A stretch of DNA of 64,000 nt from Symbiodinium natans (lineage: Eukaryota; Sar; Dinophyceae; Suessiales; Symbiodiniaceae): the NCBI GenBank assembly GCA_905221605.1, contig CAJNDS010002166.1, forward strand, positions 272,501 to 336,500, written 5' to 3'. The notes under the pieces were generated by a model, which was given only the letters and a program-made list of their open reading frames with translations, did no database searches and was not told the origin of the DNA. Below, in pieces: positions 13,301-23,400 of this stretch. Each line of letters begins with the position of its first letter. Position 1 is the stretch's first letter. Made by a program: the position numbers and the translations under genes.

Positions 13301-15990
13301 GTGCGCCAGGCATCCTGCCCCATAATTCGCCACATGACGGGCTTTCCTGATCCCTTCCTTGCAGGGTTTCTCTGCCAGGAGTGTTGCGTGTTTTCTGCCG
13401 GCGATACATATTGCAGATTGCTCACATGGTTATTGGAGGGATCGCCATCGAGGTGGTTCACCTGCCACCGGGCAGTGTCTGGAAGCGGCAAAAATCCTGC
13501 TGCAACCAGCCGGTGTACGAAGTAGAACCGTTTGTTAATGCCCACACGGCAGTATCCAGACGGAAGAGTGTAGCCGAAGCTCACCCGACCAGTTGTAGAC
13601 CTCACCCGGCCACAGGAACTCACCTGCCACGCACCGGTCTTCAAACTTGATTCCGTCCGGGTGCTGGCCAGGTTCGCAAAGTAGCGCGTGATCTGCCACC
13701 TGAAACCCCTCGCCGCCCGCAACCTTGCTCCAAGGAAGCGCATTGTCAAGGCACCCCGGCTTGTGCAAACTGTTGCTCAACACTTGCTGCAGGAGTCCAA
13801 TGGCTGCGTTCATAAACATGGCCACTGTGGACAGCAGAACGTGGCAGCCCAAGTCACACCACCATGGCCACTCCCCCCACCATCCCAGCAGGTCGCTCTC
13901 GACCCACACAGGGCACAAGAGCGAAGCTTCCAGACTCTCCAAATAGAACAGGATAATTGTGTAGCAAGAACCCTTCCCAAACCCGGCAAATCGCAACAGC
14001 CCTCAGTGTCAAAACCCCGTCCGCCCTCATCAAAAGCCTTCAGAAGTCTCAACCTCGGCTCTGGATGCTTCCCAGCGTCGCTCCTTGCCGGGCCGCGCAG
14101 GCTCGGGATCCAACCACAGAGCCGTGACCTGGCTCACAGAGGGCTCTGCTTCCGGGTTTCGTGCTCAGGTGGGGGGGGGGGGGGGTGTTCGCCCGGGGCT
14201 TTCTGGGGCGAAGATGGTTTCTAAGTCGAGACCATGGCTGCAACTTGGCTGCTCTGGCCTTATGGTCCTTGCAGATGGTCTCCGCAATATGTGCATGGGC
14301 ACACCTTGGAATCAGGGCTTAGGCGTGCCCGTTGGGAAGGACCTGCGAAACGAATGCCGGGAGTGAGCGCATCAAAGTGCTAAGCGAATGACGTCGGAGG
14401 CGAGAAGGCCCCATTGAAGAAGACCTGGGAAGCCGTTACTCAAACCGAAATAGGGACATCGAGCAGCAATTCTGAGCCAGCAAGGCCGGCGAACCAGGCC
14501 ACAGCTACAAAGCAGCCAATCCTAAACATGTAAGCAAGCCCTCGTTCAGGGTGCTCACACTGACCTCATTGAATGGGGTGCAAGCCAGGTGTTGGTCTCG
14601 GAGAGCCGCCGCAGCCGCCGGCATCTGAGTCTTGGAAACTCTTGCACAAAACTATAAGCACTTTCCCGTGGCACAAGAAAAACGTCCGCCCTTCCCTCAA
14701 CTCGAATTCTGAAGTTGGCGTGCAAATGCCTCAAAGTAGGGGACCTGTTGAGACTGGCAGCTTTTCAGGAGGGTGTTGAGGGTAGCGTTCCGCGTCAGGC
14801 ACCCACCTTTCTGCCACATTCACCGTAAGAGAGGCCGCGCTTGGAGGCTCATGGATAGTTAGAAGTAGGGTTGCAAGTACCCTTGGTAAGGGCATGGCAT
14901 GTCACACTTCACTGAATTAATACTCATCACCCCACTTTTATTGCTACCTTTTGAACCCTAAATCCCAAACCCAAACCCTAAACCCCAAACTCCTACCCAT
15001 GAACCTCTGAGTGCCCCAAGACCCGTGCGCCTCCCGGGCCCAAGCGGCCACAGAGGCCACGCTGGTGAAACGGCCCCGGGTGGCAGCAATGGCCTGCCGG
15101 ATATCTGTGAGGGGGGGAATGGGGGCGGGGGTTTAGGGTTTAGGGGTTATAGGGTTTAGAGTTTATATTATAAGGTTTAGAGTTTATAAGGTTTAGGGTT
15201 TTGGGTTTCTGCAAGCACTCTCTGCCACAGCAGGCTCCATACGGTTCAAAGCCCAGGATTTAGGACCGCTTTGAAGGATTGTCGGCTTCATGGAATTGAG
15301 AGCATCTTGCGGACCTTGTGCGCGGCGAGGGTTTGGGCGAGAGATCATGGCTTTGAGCACTCGACATGTGCGGGGCCATGCGTTGTTGGTTGCGCAGTTG
15401 GTCTTCTCCACACAACCATCGCATTCCCTGAATTAGGGTCCCTTCTTGGGGGGGGATCAATTCGATAAGGATTGTAGTGTTGGGCACTCTTTAAGGGGTA
15501 CTGGTATACTGGAAAAGACCTGACTGACCATCAGCCCGCTTGGGCGAACCATGCACACGCCTGCGTCACGGACATGGCCGGCGTCTTCGCGATCAGTGAT
15601 GCCAGCGCATCCTCGGCACCCCAAGTCTCGCAAGAGAAAATGCGCCCTCTGTCTTCCTCTGCCGATCTCTGCAGGAACCCATGTACCCATACAAACAGAT
15701 ACAGTAACTAGGTAAAGTACTTGGTAACACATTGGGGCCCAACAATTCTCCATGAAGGATGATGAAAGGCTTTGGGCCCTATGAAGGTGGGTTGAGAGGT
15801 TTGCGGACTTCTCAAGTTGCAGTTTGACAGTTGGCTGCTCAGTCAGACATGCTTGCAGACGGCTTGGTTTGTATGCAAGGGCGGCAAGGAGGGATTTACC
15901 CCAAGGGCAACTTTGTGGACGAACTCCATGGCTGAGGACGATACTGCACGGTCCTCCAGCTCCCCGAAGCACATCACGGCGTAGAATCGG
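4391..15990 (-). CDS. Gene X, copy A: uncharacterised multi-exon gene
   Basis: At least 20 short minus-strand open segments have colinear counterparts in copy B (25999-37755), which is the main evidence that they are exons. From 5' to 3' they lie near 15901-15990 (AVMCFGE), 15534-15620 (EDALASL), 15025-15097 (GRFTSVASVAAWARE), 14240-14305 (AHAHIAETIC), 14060-14134 (SQVTALWLDPEPARPGKER), 13760-13835 (MNAAIGLLQQVLSN, no B match seen), 12200-12245, 12003-12072 (RIEMCELLTEESPL), 11590-11645 (GCLRRDLGPELGTSA), 10836-10900, 10711-10790 (RALLGGPGRGTLTWAVG), 8510-8576 (ADVFEGMKHWA), 8290-8347 (PGDTCDELLLFTREA), 7700-7780, 7540-7605 (EVSVIPMPDDLLSVSS), 6795-6851 (ARAALVRE), 6437-6490, 6241-6296 (LLVQRGRVQD), 6010-6047, 5018-5110 and 4391-4455. 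The last is a hydrophobic segment after RRLVQ. Frames of some A exons contain stops or 1-nt shifts relative to B (near 6020 and 4445), so copy A may be decaying. I recognise no family. Two HNH ORFs lie within its introns. Exon edges are approximate. Confidence 0.5.
6709..6768 (-). repeat. CCCTAAA tract
   Basis: A short run of CCCTAAA/CCCTGAA heptamers in a probable intron of gene X copy A, between the exon candidates near 6437-6490 and 6795-6851. Confidence 0.85.
9219..10379 (-). CDS. Tandem NUMOD4-HNH-HTH nuclease-like ORF 1 (type I)
   Basis: This intact 386-codon ORF starts at a true ATG at 10379 and encodes two successive homing-endonuclease-like modules. Module 1 has a NUMOD4-like strand (WQVSSHGRV, about residues 31-39), then FVHRLVA and an HNH_3-type core (VNHIDRDRGNNQVANLEYV, about 86-104), then a helix-turn-helix of NUMOD1/IENR1 type (LSVSQSSVSLCC, about 149-160). 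Module 2 repeats this: WKP..VSNYGR (192-214), VHRLVAATFLG, VNHRDSDRTNNHVRNLEYV (268-286), then a segment with AASHHTGLSPYKI and WEFR (331-360). The HNH family uses the conserved His and Asn residues to bind metal and nick DNA; all are present in both modules. The tail at 369-381 (GEEWRPVVLEGAR) resembles the beginning of a third NUMOD4. The N-terminus has no acidic residue for about 80 residues. The ORF has no introns and lies between gene X exons near 8.5 and 10.7 kb. It is the counterpart of the ORF at 31558-32724. Nuclease activity is inferred only. Confidence 0.85.
   Translation of the reverse strand: MSLFGALCCTSSRHVVPSFWVLQARWRTLSWQVSSHGRVQNSRGRVSSGSLKVGYLTVTILGKHYFVHRLVATTFIGLPTAEKWQVNHIDRDRGNNQVANLEYVSPAENIRHRYASESNRLTSTTWRRAAVEWHRSGDESMQKEAALRLSVSQSSVSLCCPGKSETAFGNGVTRKIRWASQETELLEAGETWKPAFLPGSTCPILDLMVSNYGRTWSKSRQFPCGYTTCGSLTCDGYRVVKKGGKALRVHRLVAATFLGQPESPDLVVNHRDSDRTNNHVRNLEYVTKSQNLLHAYSQGRRNAVGSSKPVQARLTLASELGPWLDFGSLQAASHHTGLSPYKINRLCQGHTVRDATWEFRLREAEALEGEEWRPVVLEGARWMQQG
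12538..13743 (-). CDS. Tandem NUMOD4-HNH-HTH nuclease-like ORF 2 (type II)
   Basis: This is a 401-codon ORF from the first ATG at 13743; the open frame extends two codons further to a TTG, which is unlikely to be the start. The layout matches ORF 1: WQVSSCGRV (39-47), FVHRLVAAGF, VNHLDGDPSNNHVSNLQYV (95-113), a helix-turn-helix with MGISRSKISRCC (159-170), then a second module with EEWRDA..MVSNLGRVW (205-231), VHRVVAASFL, INHKDCDRGNNHVENLEYV (278-296) and SGVSRWTISRICHG (346-359). The tail again reads PGEEWRKV. The first 30 residues are rich in Arg (RLRAARGFRW) and lack Asp/Glu, as in mitochondrial presequences. The ATG lies about 20 nt downstream of a candidate gene X exon end. The counterpart in copy B is the ORF at 34078-35358. 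It differs clearly from type I ORFs in sequence while sharing the architecture. Confidence 0.85.
   Translation of the reverse strand: MRFLGARLRAARGFRWQITRYFANLASTRTESSLKTGAWQVSSCGRVRSTTGRVSFGYTLPSGYCRVGINKRFYFVHRLVAAGFLPLPDTARWQVNHLDGDPSNNHVSNLQYVSPAENTQHSWQRNPARKGSGKPVMWRIMGQDAWRTCATQVQVASQMGISRSKISRCCGSLREDMVGPVPGTRYEVKWVDPPHKRRPITALDEEWRDAKHPDNKDLIPGLMVSNLGRVWNSLRGQVSQGSRDGDGYFTCSAGGRKLKVHRVVAASFLDQPDSRLDINHKDCDRGNNHVENLEYVTRSENARHSYLQRVGRQREPINCKPAQARRFSCKGPWLDFKSMQAASVHSGVSRWTISRICHGRSTQCRDWEFRFAVEEPLPGEEWRKVCPDVLERARATSGDTC
14936..14998 (-). repeat. CCCTAAA-like tract
   Basis: A degenerate run of CCCTAAA, CCCAAAC and CCCCAAA units, directly upstream (plus-strand sense) of the conserved gene X exon at 15025-15097. 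Confidence 0.7.
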
Positions 15991-16287
15991 GGGGCCAGGG
16001 GACAAGAATGGAAGAAACAGTGGTGCAGCTCTTGTCGGGGGCAGGGTTCTAAGACGCGGTGCTTTCTGCCTTCTTTCTGTGCTGAACCTTAACAAGATGA
16101 ATCATCTTTGCAATGCTCCCTCGGGTCTCGGTCTTGCAATCTCAAGAAGGATGACCCATGACTCCTAGGGGGGCTATCCCGATGTTGCCTCATGTGCTCC
16201 CTAACATATTGGAGCCCCCGGACTTGAAGCGGGCCGCAAGGAAGGATCGCACAAATGGCATGGAACAAGCAGGGCTTCCCAAGTGGA

Positions 16288-16393
16288 TTGGGATGTTCCC
16301 CCTACTTTAAACAAACAGTCCTTAGTAGGGGTACAGTACTCTTATTCCCTAATCCCCATTAAAGGACTGTTAGTATAAGGGGGAACATCCCAA
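16288..16393. mobile_element. Short palindromic inverted-repeat element (MITE-like)
   Basis: The ends TTGGGATGTTCCCCCT and its exact complement bound a 106-bp element. The inverted repeat continues inward with small indels through AACAGTCCTT on each side, so almost the whole element folds into one hairpin. No ORF is inside, and no clear target-site duplication is visible. It resembles a non-autonomous DNA transposon; a hairpin of other origin cannot be excluded. Confidence 0.75.
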
Positions 16394-16839
16394 CAACTGG
16401 AGCTCAAAAAGGCCTCCGGCCTGGGAGTTGAGGGTCTGGGTTTAGGCTTTGGGGTGTAGGTTCTTTTGCCACCTGCCTAGAGGCCTCGCACCACACTGCA
16501 ACCCAAACGGTCGAAAGAGGAAAAAACACCAGTTACTGAGGTTGTTTTGCCAGCCGCCTAGCTGACCTGTACTGAGGGTTGGGGTTTCGGGTTTGGGTAT
16601 GGGATTCGATCCAACTGGAGTCTGTCGGAGAAGTGAGAAGGCTCACCCACCATAATGTGGCTTGGGGTAAAGGCTCTGATGTCGACAGTTGGATGGTTTG
16701 CAAGCAGGAGCAACGGTGTCTGACTGCAACGAAAGGTTCTGGAATCCACCCAGCTGGGGGGAGTGGGGTGGAGGGTGGGTTGTACGAGGCAAAAAAGTTG
16801 GACAGCAACGTGGTGAAGGGAACTACCAGGTACATCTCA

Positions 16840-17391
16840 GAGGGGCCTCGGGGTTGCCACAGGCGGCGCAGGCCATTCTCTCTGCACTGTCTTTCGCGAC
16901 TGCGGCGCTGGACCCGCTCTGAACCCTTAACCCTAAAACCAGATACAACGCAGCCCTGTTCTGAAGGATACATGCCGCAACGGGCATGCGCCGATCGGCA
17001 GGGTGTTTTTGACTGAACATGTTTCGATGTAGAGGTTGGGGGGTATTCTGTCGCTTCGGGCATGGCCGTGCTTCTTTGGGTGACTGTCAGCCTCATAGTA
17101 TGGTTGGACATGTCTGCCCGTTGCATCCTCGTCGGAAAGCAGCGCGACGTAATGCGTCCTAGAAGCCTAGCGGGACTTGTCATGTCAGCTTCCCGAACAA
17201 AACCTCGAGCATCGAATCTGCAGCCAACAGGGCCGGGCAGGGCGAACGCAACTGCTCTGATCCTTGAAATGAACCCTAAACATGGGATCATTCACTCCCC
17301 AATACAGGGAGAGTATTCCTCAGCATATTTCGACAGCGGCTAGATTTAATTCAGCACTGGTCACAAAACCATCATGTTTACCATGATGTGC

Positions 17392-17485
<94 letters not shown>

Positions 17486-20400
17486 GAGAGAGAGAGAGAG
17501 CTTCTACACTCAAAGCAATGCAGGCTGACGTCCTAGGATGGCCCCCTTAAGACCCTCTGAGACATATTCCCGAACACGATCCTGCTTCAACCCAATAAGG
17601 GAACATGTAAACTGTCCCAAGGGCCCAGGGATACGATCCTCCTTAAATCCAACAAGTGAACATGTAAGATGTCCTCAAAAGCCTACCTAGAGTCCATGGG
17701 CGCACTCGGCATTAATCTTCTGCCCGCAGCGGGCGATGACCGCGGCGATGTGTTGGCTATCCTAGGGCTTTTAGTTTGTGGCTTCGCCTACTGGGGGAAA
17801 TGAGGGAAGAAGGGTTTTGCACATGATGTCCTTAAAGAGTTTTTGGTAGGGGGAGGATACGCACCTAACCCCCGTAATTTCCGTCAAGAACTAGTAAGTT
17901 TAGGGCGTGTGCCACATTCCGGTTTCGAGTTTTCAGGCCTGCGGGATAGCCTCGGCTACAGACTCCATGGCAGCTGCACAGGTGTTCTCAGGAATTCCAG
18001 TCAGCTTCTCACATCACATCCTCCAAACCCTCTTCAACTCTGAGACAACACTTGGGAAGCAGTAAGTCGCAGGCCATGGAGGGCTCTACCTCAAGTCACA
18101 AGGCTGCTTCGATGATTTTGCAGCCCTCTTGAAGCTGGACTTGCGGACTGCCCAGAAATCCGAGACCCCGCAGCGAACACATCAACTCATGTCGAACATG
18201 TCGACGATCTGGAGTCACCAACAAGCACTCGGAGCGGTGGTGCTGGCTGAGCTGTAGACATTTAACGTCAGGTCGTAGGCAACCACCTCCTTGGTCTTTT
18301 CCACCAGGGGCCTAGGTCAGCACAGCCATCCTTCCACGCAGGTTCGGGCAACCTCAATCCCGTTTTGCTGCAAGCCTTCTTGGATTTGGAAACCCACAAA
18401 CTTCTGCAACACCCCCCCTAGAAGCCCTGAGAGGCCCAAGTCCTACAGGACAAGTTCGGGTGGGTAGTCTCACGCACAAGCCCCGCAAAATGCGTCTGAG
18501 GTATCTATACTATACAGGTACACATATAGTATCACGTGTGTGTTCATGTGTTTGTTGACCCCTTCTAGAAGGCTGACATAACCATTCCATAACCCTGAAC
18601 AGGTAACTATATGGAGAATGTAGTGGGACGCATCTGCTCCCAATCTTACGGTCCGGTCCCCAAGGCATATAGTCCAAACAAGAACCCTTCTATAAGGCAC
18701 CCTACCGAGAACTCCCCTCCAGGAGAGTTGTCCATCACTAGTCGCTCCACCTCATCAGAACTTGGCAGGGGAGAAACCACATTAAAAAAAGGGGACACTT
18801 TGTTTTGGGGTAGTTACTTGGTAAGGGAACCCATAGGGTACCACTGGGCCACCAAGAGAAGCTGCAAGGGACAAGCTCTTGAGCTGGGCTTCAGCGCTCG
18901 ATCACCTTCGCTCGCTTCACGAGCTGGTCGCAGGACAAGCCTGTTTATGCCGGAAGGAAGTTGAAAGGGAGGATATCCGGGACAGATCGGGGGGAATTCC
19001 TACATTCCTAAGACAGGGGTACCCTGTTTCGGGTTCCTGCTGCAAGGATGATGGCAGTTTGGTGGTATATGGGTTCTACACTGGCTCTACACCTCCTCTG
19101 GGTCTACCCATCTCACTCTTCATCTGGCTTGGGCCCCTCGGAAGCCTTGCAGGACATCCGAGTGGTTCACGACCAGGAACTTGTGGCCATCTGCGGCAAC
19201 CTTGGTGCGCTTCCGGGACACGTGCGCACCTTTAAAAGCCGGTGGGCTGCGTTGTGGGGATGGTAGTTCCTCATGTTTTGCTGTTTCTGGAGTTGTGACA
19301 ACGTCGCCCCCTTCTTTTGGGTAACTCGGCGAACTGTGAGCTTGTCAGGTACCTCAGCGCCTCGGTGATCCAACCGAGGCAGAACGATGGGCCCCTCCAG
19401 GCTCCAGGCGATCGTCTGGGAATGGATGTGGCCGTTCGGGGCGATTTGTCCTGGCTTCCATGGCAGAATTTTCGAAAAGTATGGAAGCCCTACATCCTAA
19501 CCCTAAACCCCAAACCTAAAACCCTAAAATCCGGCACGTGACACAGCCCAGATGTCCTGGCGTGGCAGGTGGGAACCTGAAGCAAAACGTGGACACCTCA
19601 GCCCGGAAGGGAACTTTGTTTTTGACCTAAAGTCTTGGCGACTATAAGTGAGGGTTGAGGGTTGAAGAGAGAGGGTTTAGGAAAATGGTTTATGGTCTAT
19701 ATTTCGTGCTGGGAATTCTAGGGCAGGGATACATGCTTTCATTTTGGCTCTGATTTGGTCCCCAAGGACGTACTGCGCAGCATCGCAGGGACCAGTCAGA
19801 CTTCCCAGAATGCCAAACACACCACACTCAGAGCCGACTCTCTGCATCTGCACCAAGTAAGGTCCGACTGGTGAAGAAGGGGTCTATTGATGGACGCCAG
19901 GGTCTCGAAGGAAAAAAAGGTGAAACGCGAATGGGCCTGAGCAACTTCATTCGCGGTCTGCGACTTGCACGGGAAGCAGCAGCTTGTTCATGGTCTCTAA
20001 ACAGAAGATCAATTAAGCTCCCCTTCTCAGCAAGTCGCACCACTCTCGCATCAGCAGCTTTCAGCTCTTGAGCACCTATGTTGCATCAAGAAGTGAGGCC
20101 CACGCGGAAAGTGAGAGGAAAATATGAATGGGCCTGAGCAACTTCGTTTGCGACCTGCAGGTTGCGCCAGAAGCACCAGCTCCGTCTTTCCAGTCTAAGC
20201 CACTGACTACCTACAGGATTGCAGCCGCATCTTCGCAAGTCGCTCCTGCCGAAAAGCCTTGCCCTCCAGCTCTTTGAGATTTTGGGCGAGTTTCCACCAT
20301 AGGTTTTCCCGATTCATGAACATCTAGACCGCTCAGCTGCGTCGCATGGCACAAGCCGTGAAGCCAACGGTGAAGCAGCAGGAGCCCCCAGCAATGATGA

Positions 20401-23400
20401 AGAAGAAGAGCCCCAGCAGCTGGATGATGTCGCCCTCCTCCTGAGATTGCTGCTGCTCGGCGAGGGGCGGGATGATCTTGATGCAGGCGGGGTTTGCACC
20501 TTGCTAACCCAGAAACCACATCAAAAAAAAAACTAAAGGAATCCTCTTTAGGGTTGGTTACCGGATAAGGGAGTCCTAGGACCCAACAAAATGGGCAAAA
20601 GGGTTTAGGGTTTAGGGTTTAGGGTTTAGGGTTTAGGGTTTAGGGTTTAGGGTTTAGGGGGCTTTCACTACGAAGGCACACTTGGCCCATGCCAACTCGC
20701 TGGCGCAGTCGCTGCAACCCTGAGCTCGCCAGCACGGCACCTGTTGGCCCGGACGACACGCACCTTTGTAGAAATGAACCCAACACTGTGGGGTTAGGGT
20801 TTAGGGTTTAGGGCTTAGGGCTTAGGGTTTAAGGGTTTAGGGTTTAGGGTTTAAGGTTTAGGGTTTAGGGTTCATATATACCCTGTGCTGCAATCTTCAA
20901 ATTCAGGCACATGTGGACTCTCAAGACCCTTCTAGGCTTCACCTGGCTGGTTCTTCGTAGGGAATGAGGGAATGAGGGCCCTACATATACCCTTCAAGGG
21001 ATTCTATCGGGCCCTCATTCCCAAAACCCCAAAACCCCAAAACCCCAAAACCCCAAAACCCCAAAACCCCAAAACCCCAAAACCCCAAAACCCCAAAACC
21101 CCAAAACCCCAAAACCCCAAAACCCCAAAACCCCAAAAACCCCAAAAACCCCAAAACCCCAAAACCCCAAAACCCCAAAACCCCAAAACCCCAAAACCCC
21201 AAAACCCCAAAACCCCAAAACCCCAAAACCCCCCCAAAACCCCAAAACCCCAAAACCCCAAAACCCCAAAACCCCAAAACCCCCCCAAAACCCCAAAACC
21301 CCAAAACCCCAAAACCCCAAAACCCCAAAATCCCAAAACCCCAAAACCCCTACTAAGAACCAGCCAGACATTTCGGCCAGACACTCTCGCAAACGAGGTC
21401 GCTGTCGTATCCGCCGGCGCCTTGGCATCGGTCTTCCACCGGCGCGAACCTTGCTTGCTGAGTTCAGAAGCCCCCAATAGGGTTTAGGGTTTAGGGTTTA
21501 GGGTTTAGGGTTTAGGGTTTAGGGCTTTTTTCCCTCCTGCACAGCTGGGGCGAATCCGCATCGCAGGGCGATGTCGAGTCCGACTGGTTACTCCGGTTTA
21601 GGGTTCAGGGTTTAGGGTTTTATAGGGGGTTAGAGAATCCCAAACAGTGTAAAGTGAACTCACTCAGCTACTAAGGAACGAGTCGAACACCCCATCCCGG
21701 GTGACGCTGGGCCGCCGGGAGGTTTGCACTCGCTCCGAGAGGGTGCTCCCGTCAAAAGTGAAGGTGTATGCCACACGGTCTTCGCCTAGGTGTTTCTGAA
21801 CATGATCCCTCTGTATCCCAAGAAGTGCCCATAAGGAAATAATACAAATATCCCAAAGGGCGTCCCTGTTTAAATGTCCCAAATCCTCAACCCTAAACCC
21901 TAAAAGCCCTAAATCCTAAACCCAAAACCCTGCTTGCGCCGGGGCACTTGGAGACCTAAGCCCTGAACCGTTGTTTTGAACCCGGGCTCTCTGAGGTGCC
22001 AGCACTGGAGCCGAAGCATCACCGACGCTTTGCAACAATCCTGAAACCCTGAACCCTGAACCCTGAACCCTAAACCCTGAACCCTAAACCCTATACCCTA
22101 TACCCTATAAACCCCAAACCCCGAAACCTAATCTGGCCCAGTCACAGAACTCCACCAGGTCGTTGGCTGCACCCGCTTCGGCAGTCTGCGACTCGCGCTT
22201 GCTCTGGAAGGTGTGGTCCGCGGTCGCAATCGTGCACACCTTCAGGGGACAGCATGAGCCCTGACAGGGTTTAGGGTGTAGGGTTTAGGGTTTAGAGTTT
22301 AGGGTTTAGGGTTCAGGGTTTAGGGTTGAGGGTCTGCATACCCCAGTAGGGATTGTAGTAGTGCAGGGCAGGGGATCGGATGCCAATTTTGGGGTTGATT
22401 AGCCCCACAAGACGCCGTCCCGAGGGATTCGAAGGATTCCCCCACACTGCCGCTGGCATCCGCCACCGTGCCCCCGCCCATGATGGTAAGGATGATGCCA
22501 GCAAGTAGGCATCCCAGGGAGATAACACCGCAGATGATGCTTGGGAGGAAGCTGCTCATTGCTCCTTGCTGTGGCGCACTCGACCCTTCCGAAGCGACGA
22601 CAGCCGGTCTGAGCCACTTGGCGCGGTGTTAGCTTTGAGGGCCTAGGAGTCTAGGTTTAGGCTCAGGGTTTAGTGGCACCACCGCTCTCCAGCAAAGTCA
22701 TGGCCTGGGAATCCGGCAGCACCATAGTGCTTCCTCGCAGATCCCACAGATCCCAAGGTCGAAGCCTCAACCCTAAACCCTATACCCTATACCCTAAAAC
22801 CCTGAACCCTAAAACCCAAAGTTGCGAGATATTGGAACTTGGTTCTCGGGCCAGCTGGTAGTCTTCACCATCAGCGATGCCCATAACCATCTTCGCCTTT
22901 TAGGGTTAGGGGTTTCTTGCTTCAGGGTTTAGGATCACAGCTCTTGGGGTTTTAGGCTTTGGGTCAGAGAAGAAACCCCTGAACCCTTTCCTTGCACATC
23001 CCCCCCCCCTAACTGCCTCTCCCTCTGTCACAGAAAACCCGGTTAACTCCCTAAACCCTTTTGCACCTGGGACTGTGCTAACTGGTAGCTCCCTAAACCC
23101 TGGACCCAGAACTCAAAAACCCTTGCCCCCTAAGCGCTTGAAAGCGCGAGGTCATCCCAAGCCAGGGCACCAGGGCGCCATTGGCCCAAAGGCCAAGAAG
23201 CAGGCCTGGCGCAGATGTCAAGGGAGAGAGCTTGGGACATGAGGCCCCTAAACCCTAAACCCTAAACCCTAAACCCTACACCCTAAACCCTAAACCCCTA
23301 GCATGTTTTGAATCTATACACTTGCCATATTTTACAAGGAAGCATGTACACACTGAACCCTAAACCCTGAACCCCTAAACACTCCCCGACAACAGATATA

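Noticed and set aside
20972-21487. ORFs of Pro-Lys-Thr or Gly-Phe-Leu repeats
   Set aside because: They are translations of the CCCCAAAA array; all frames of such an array stay open.
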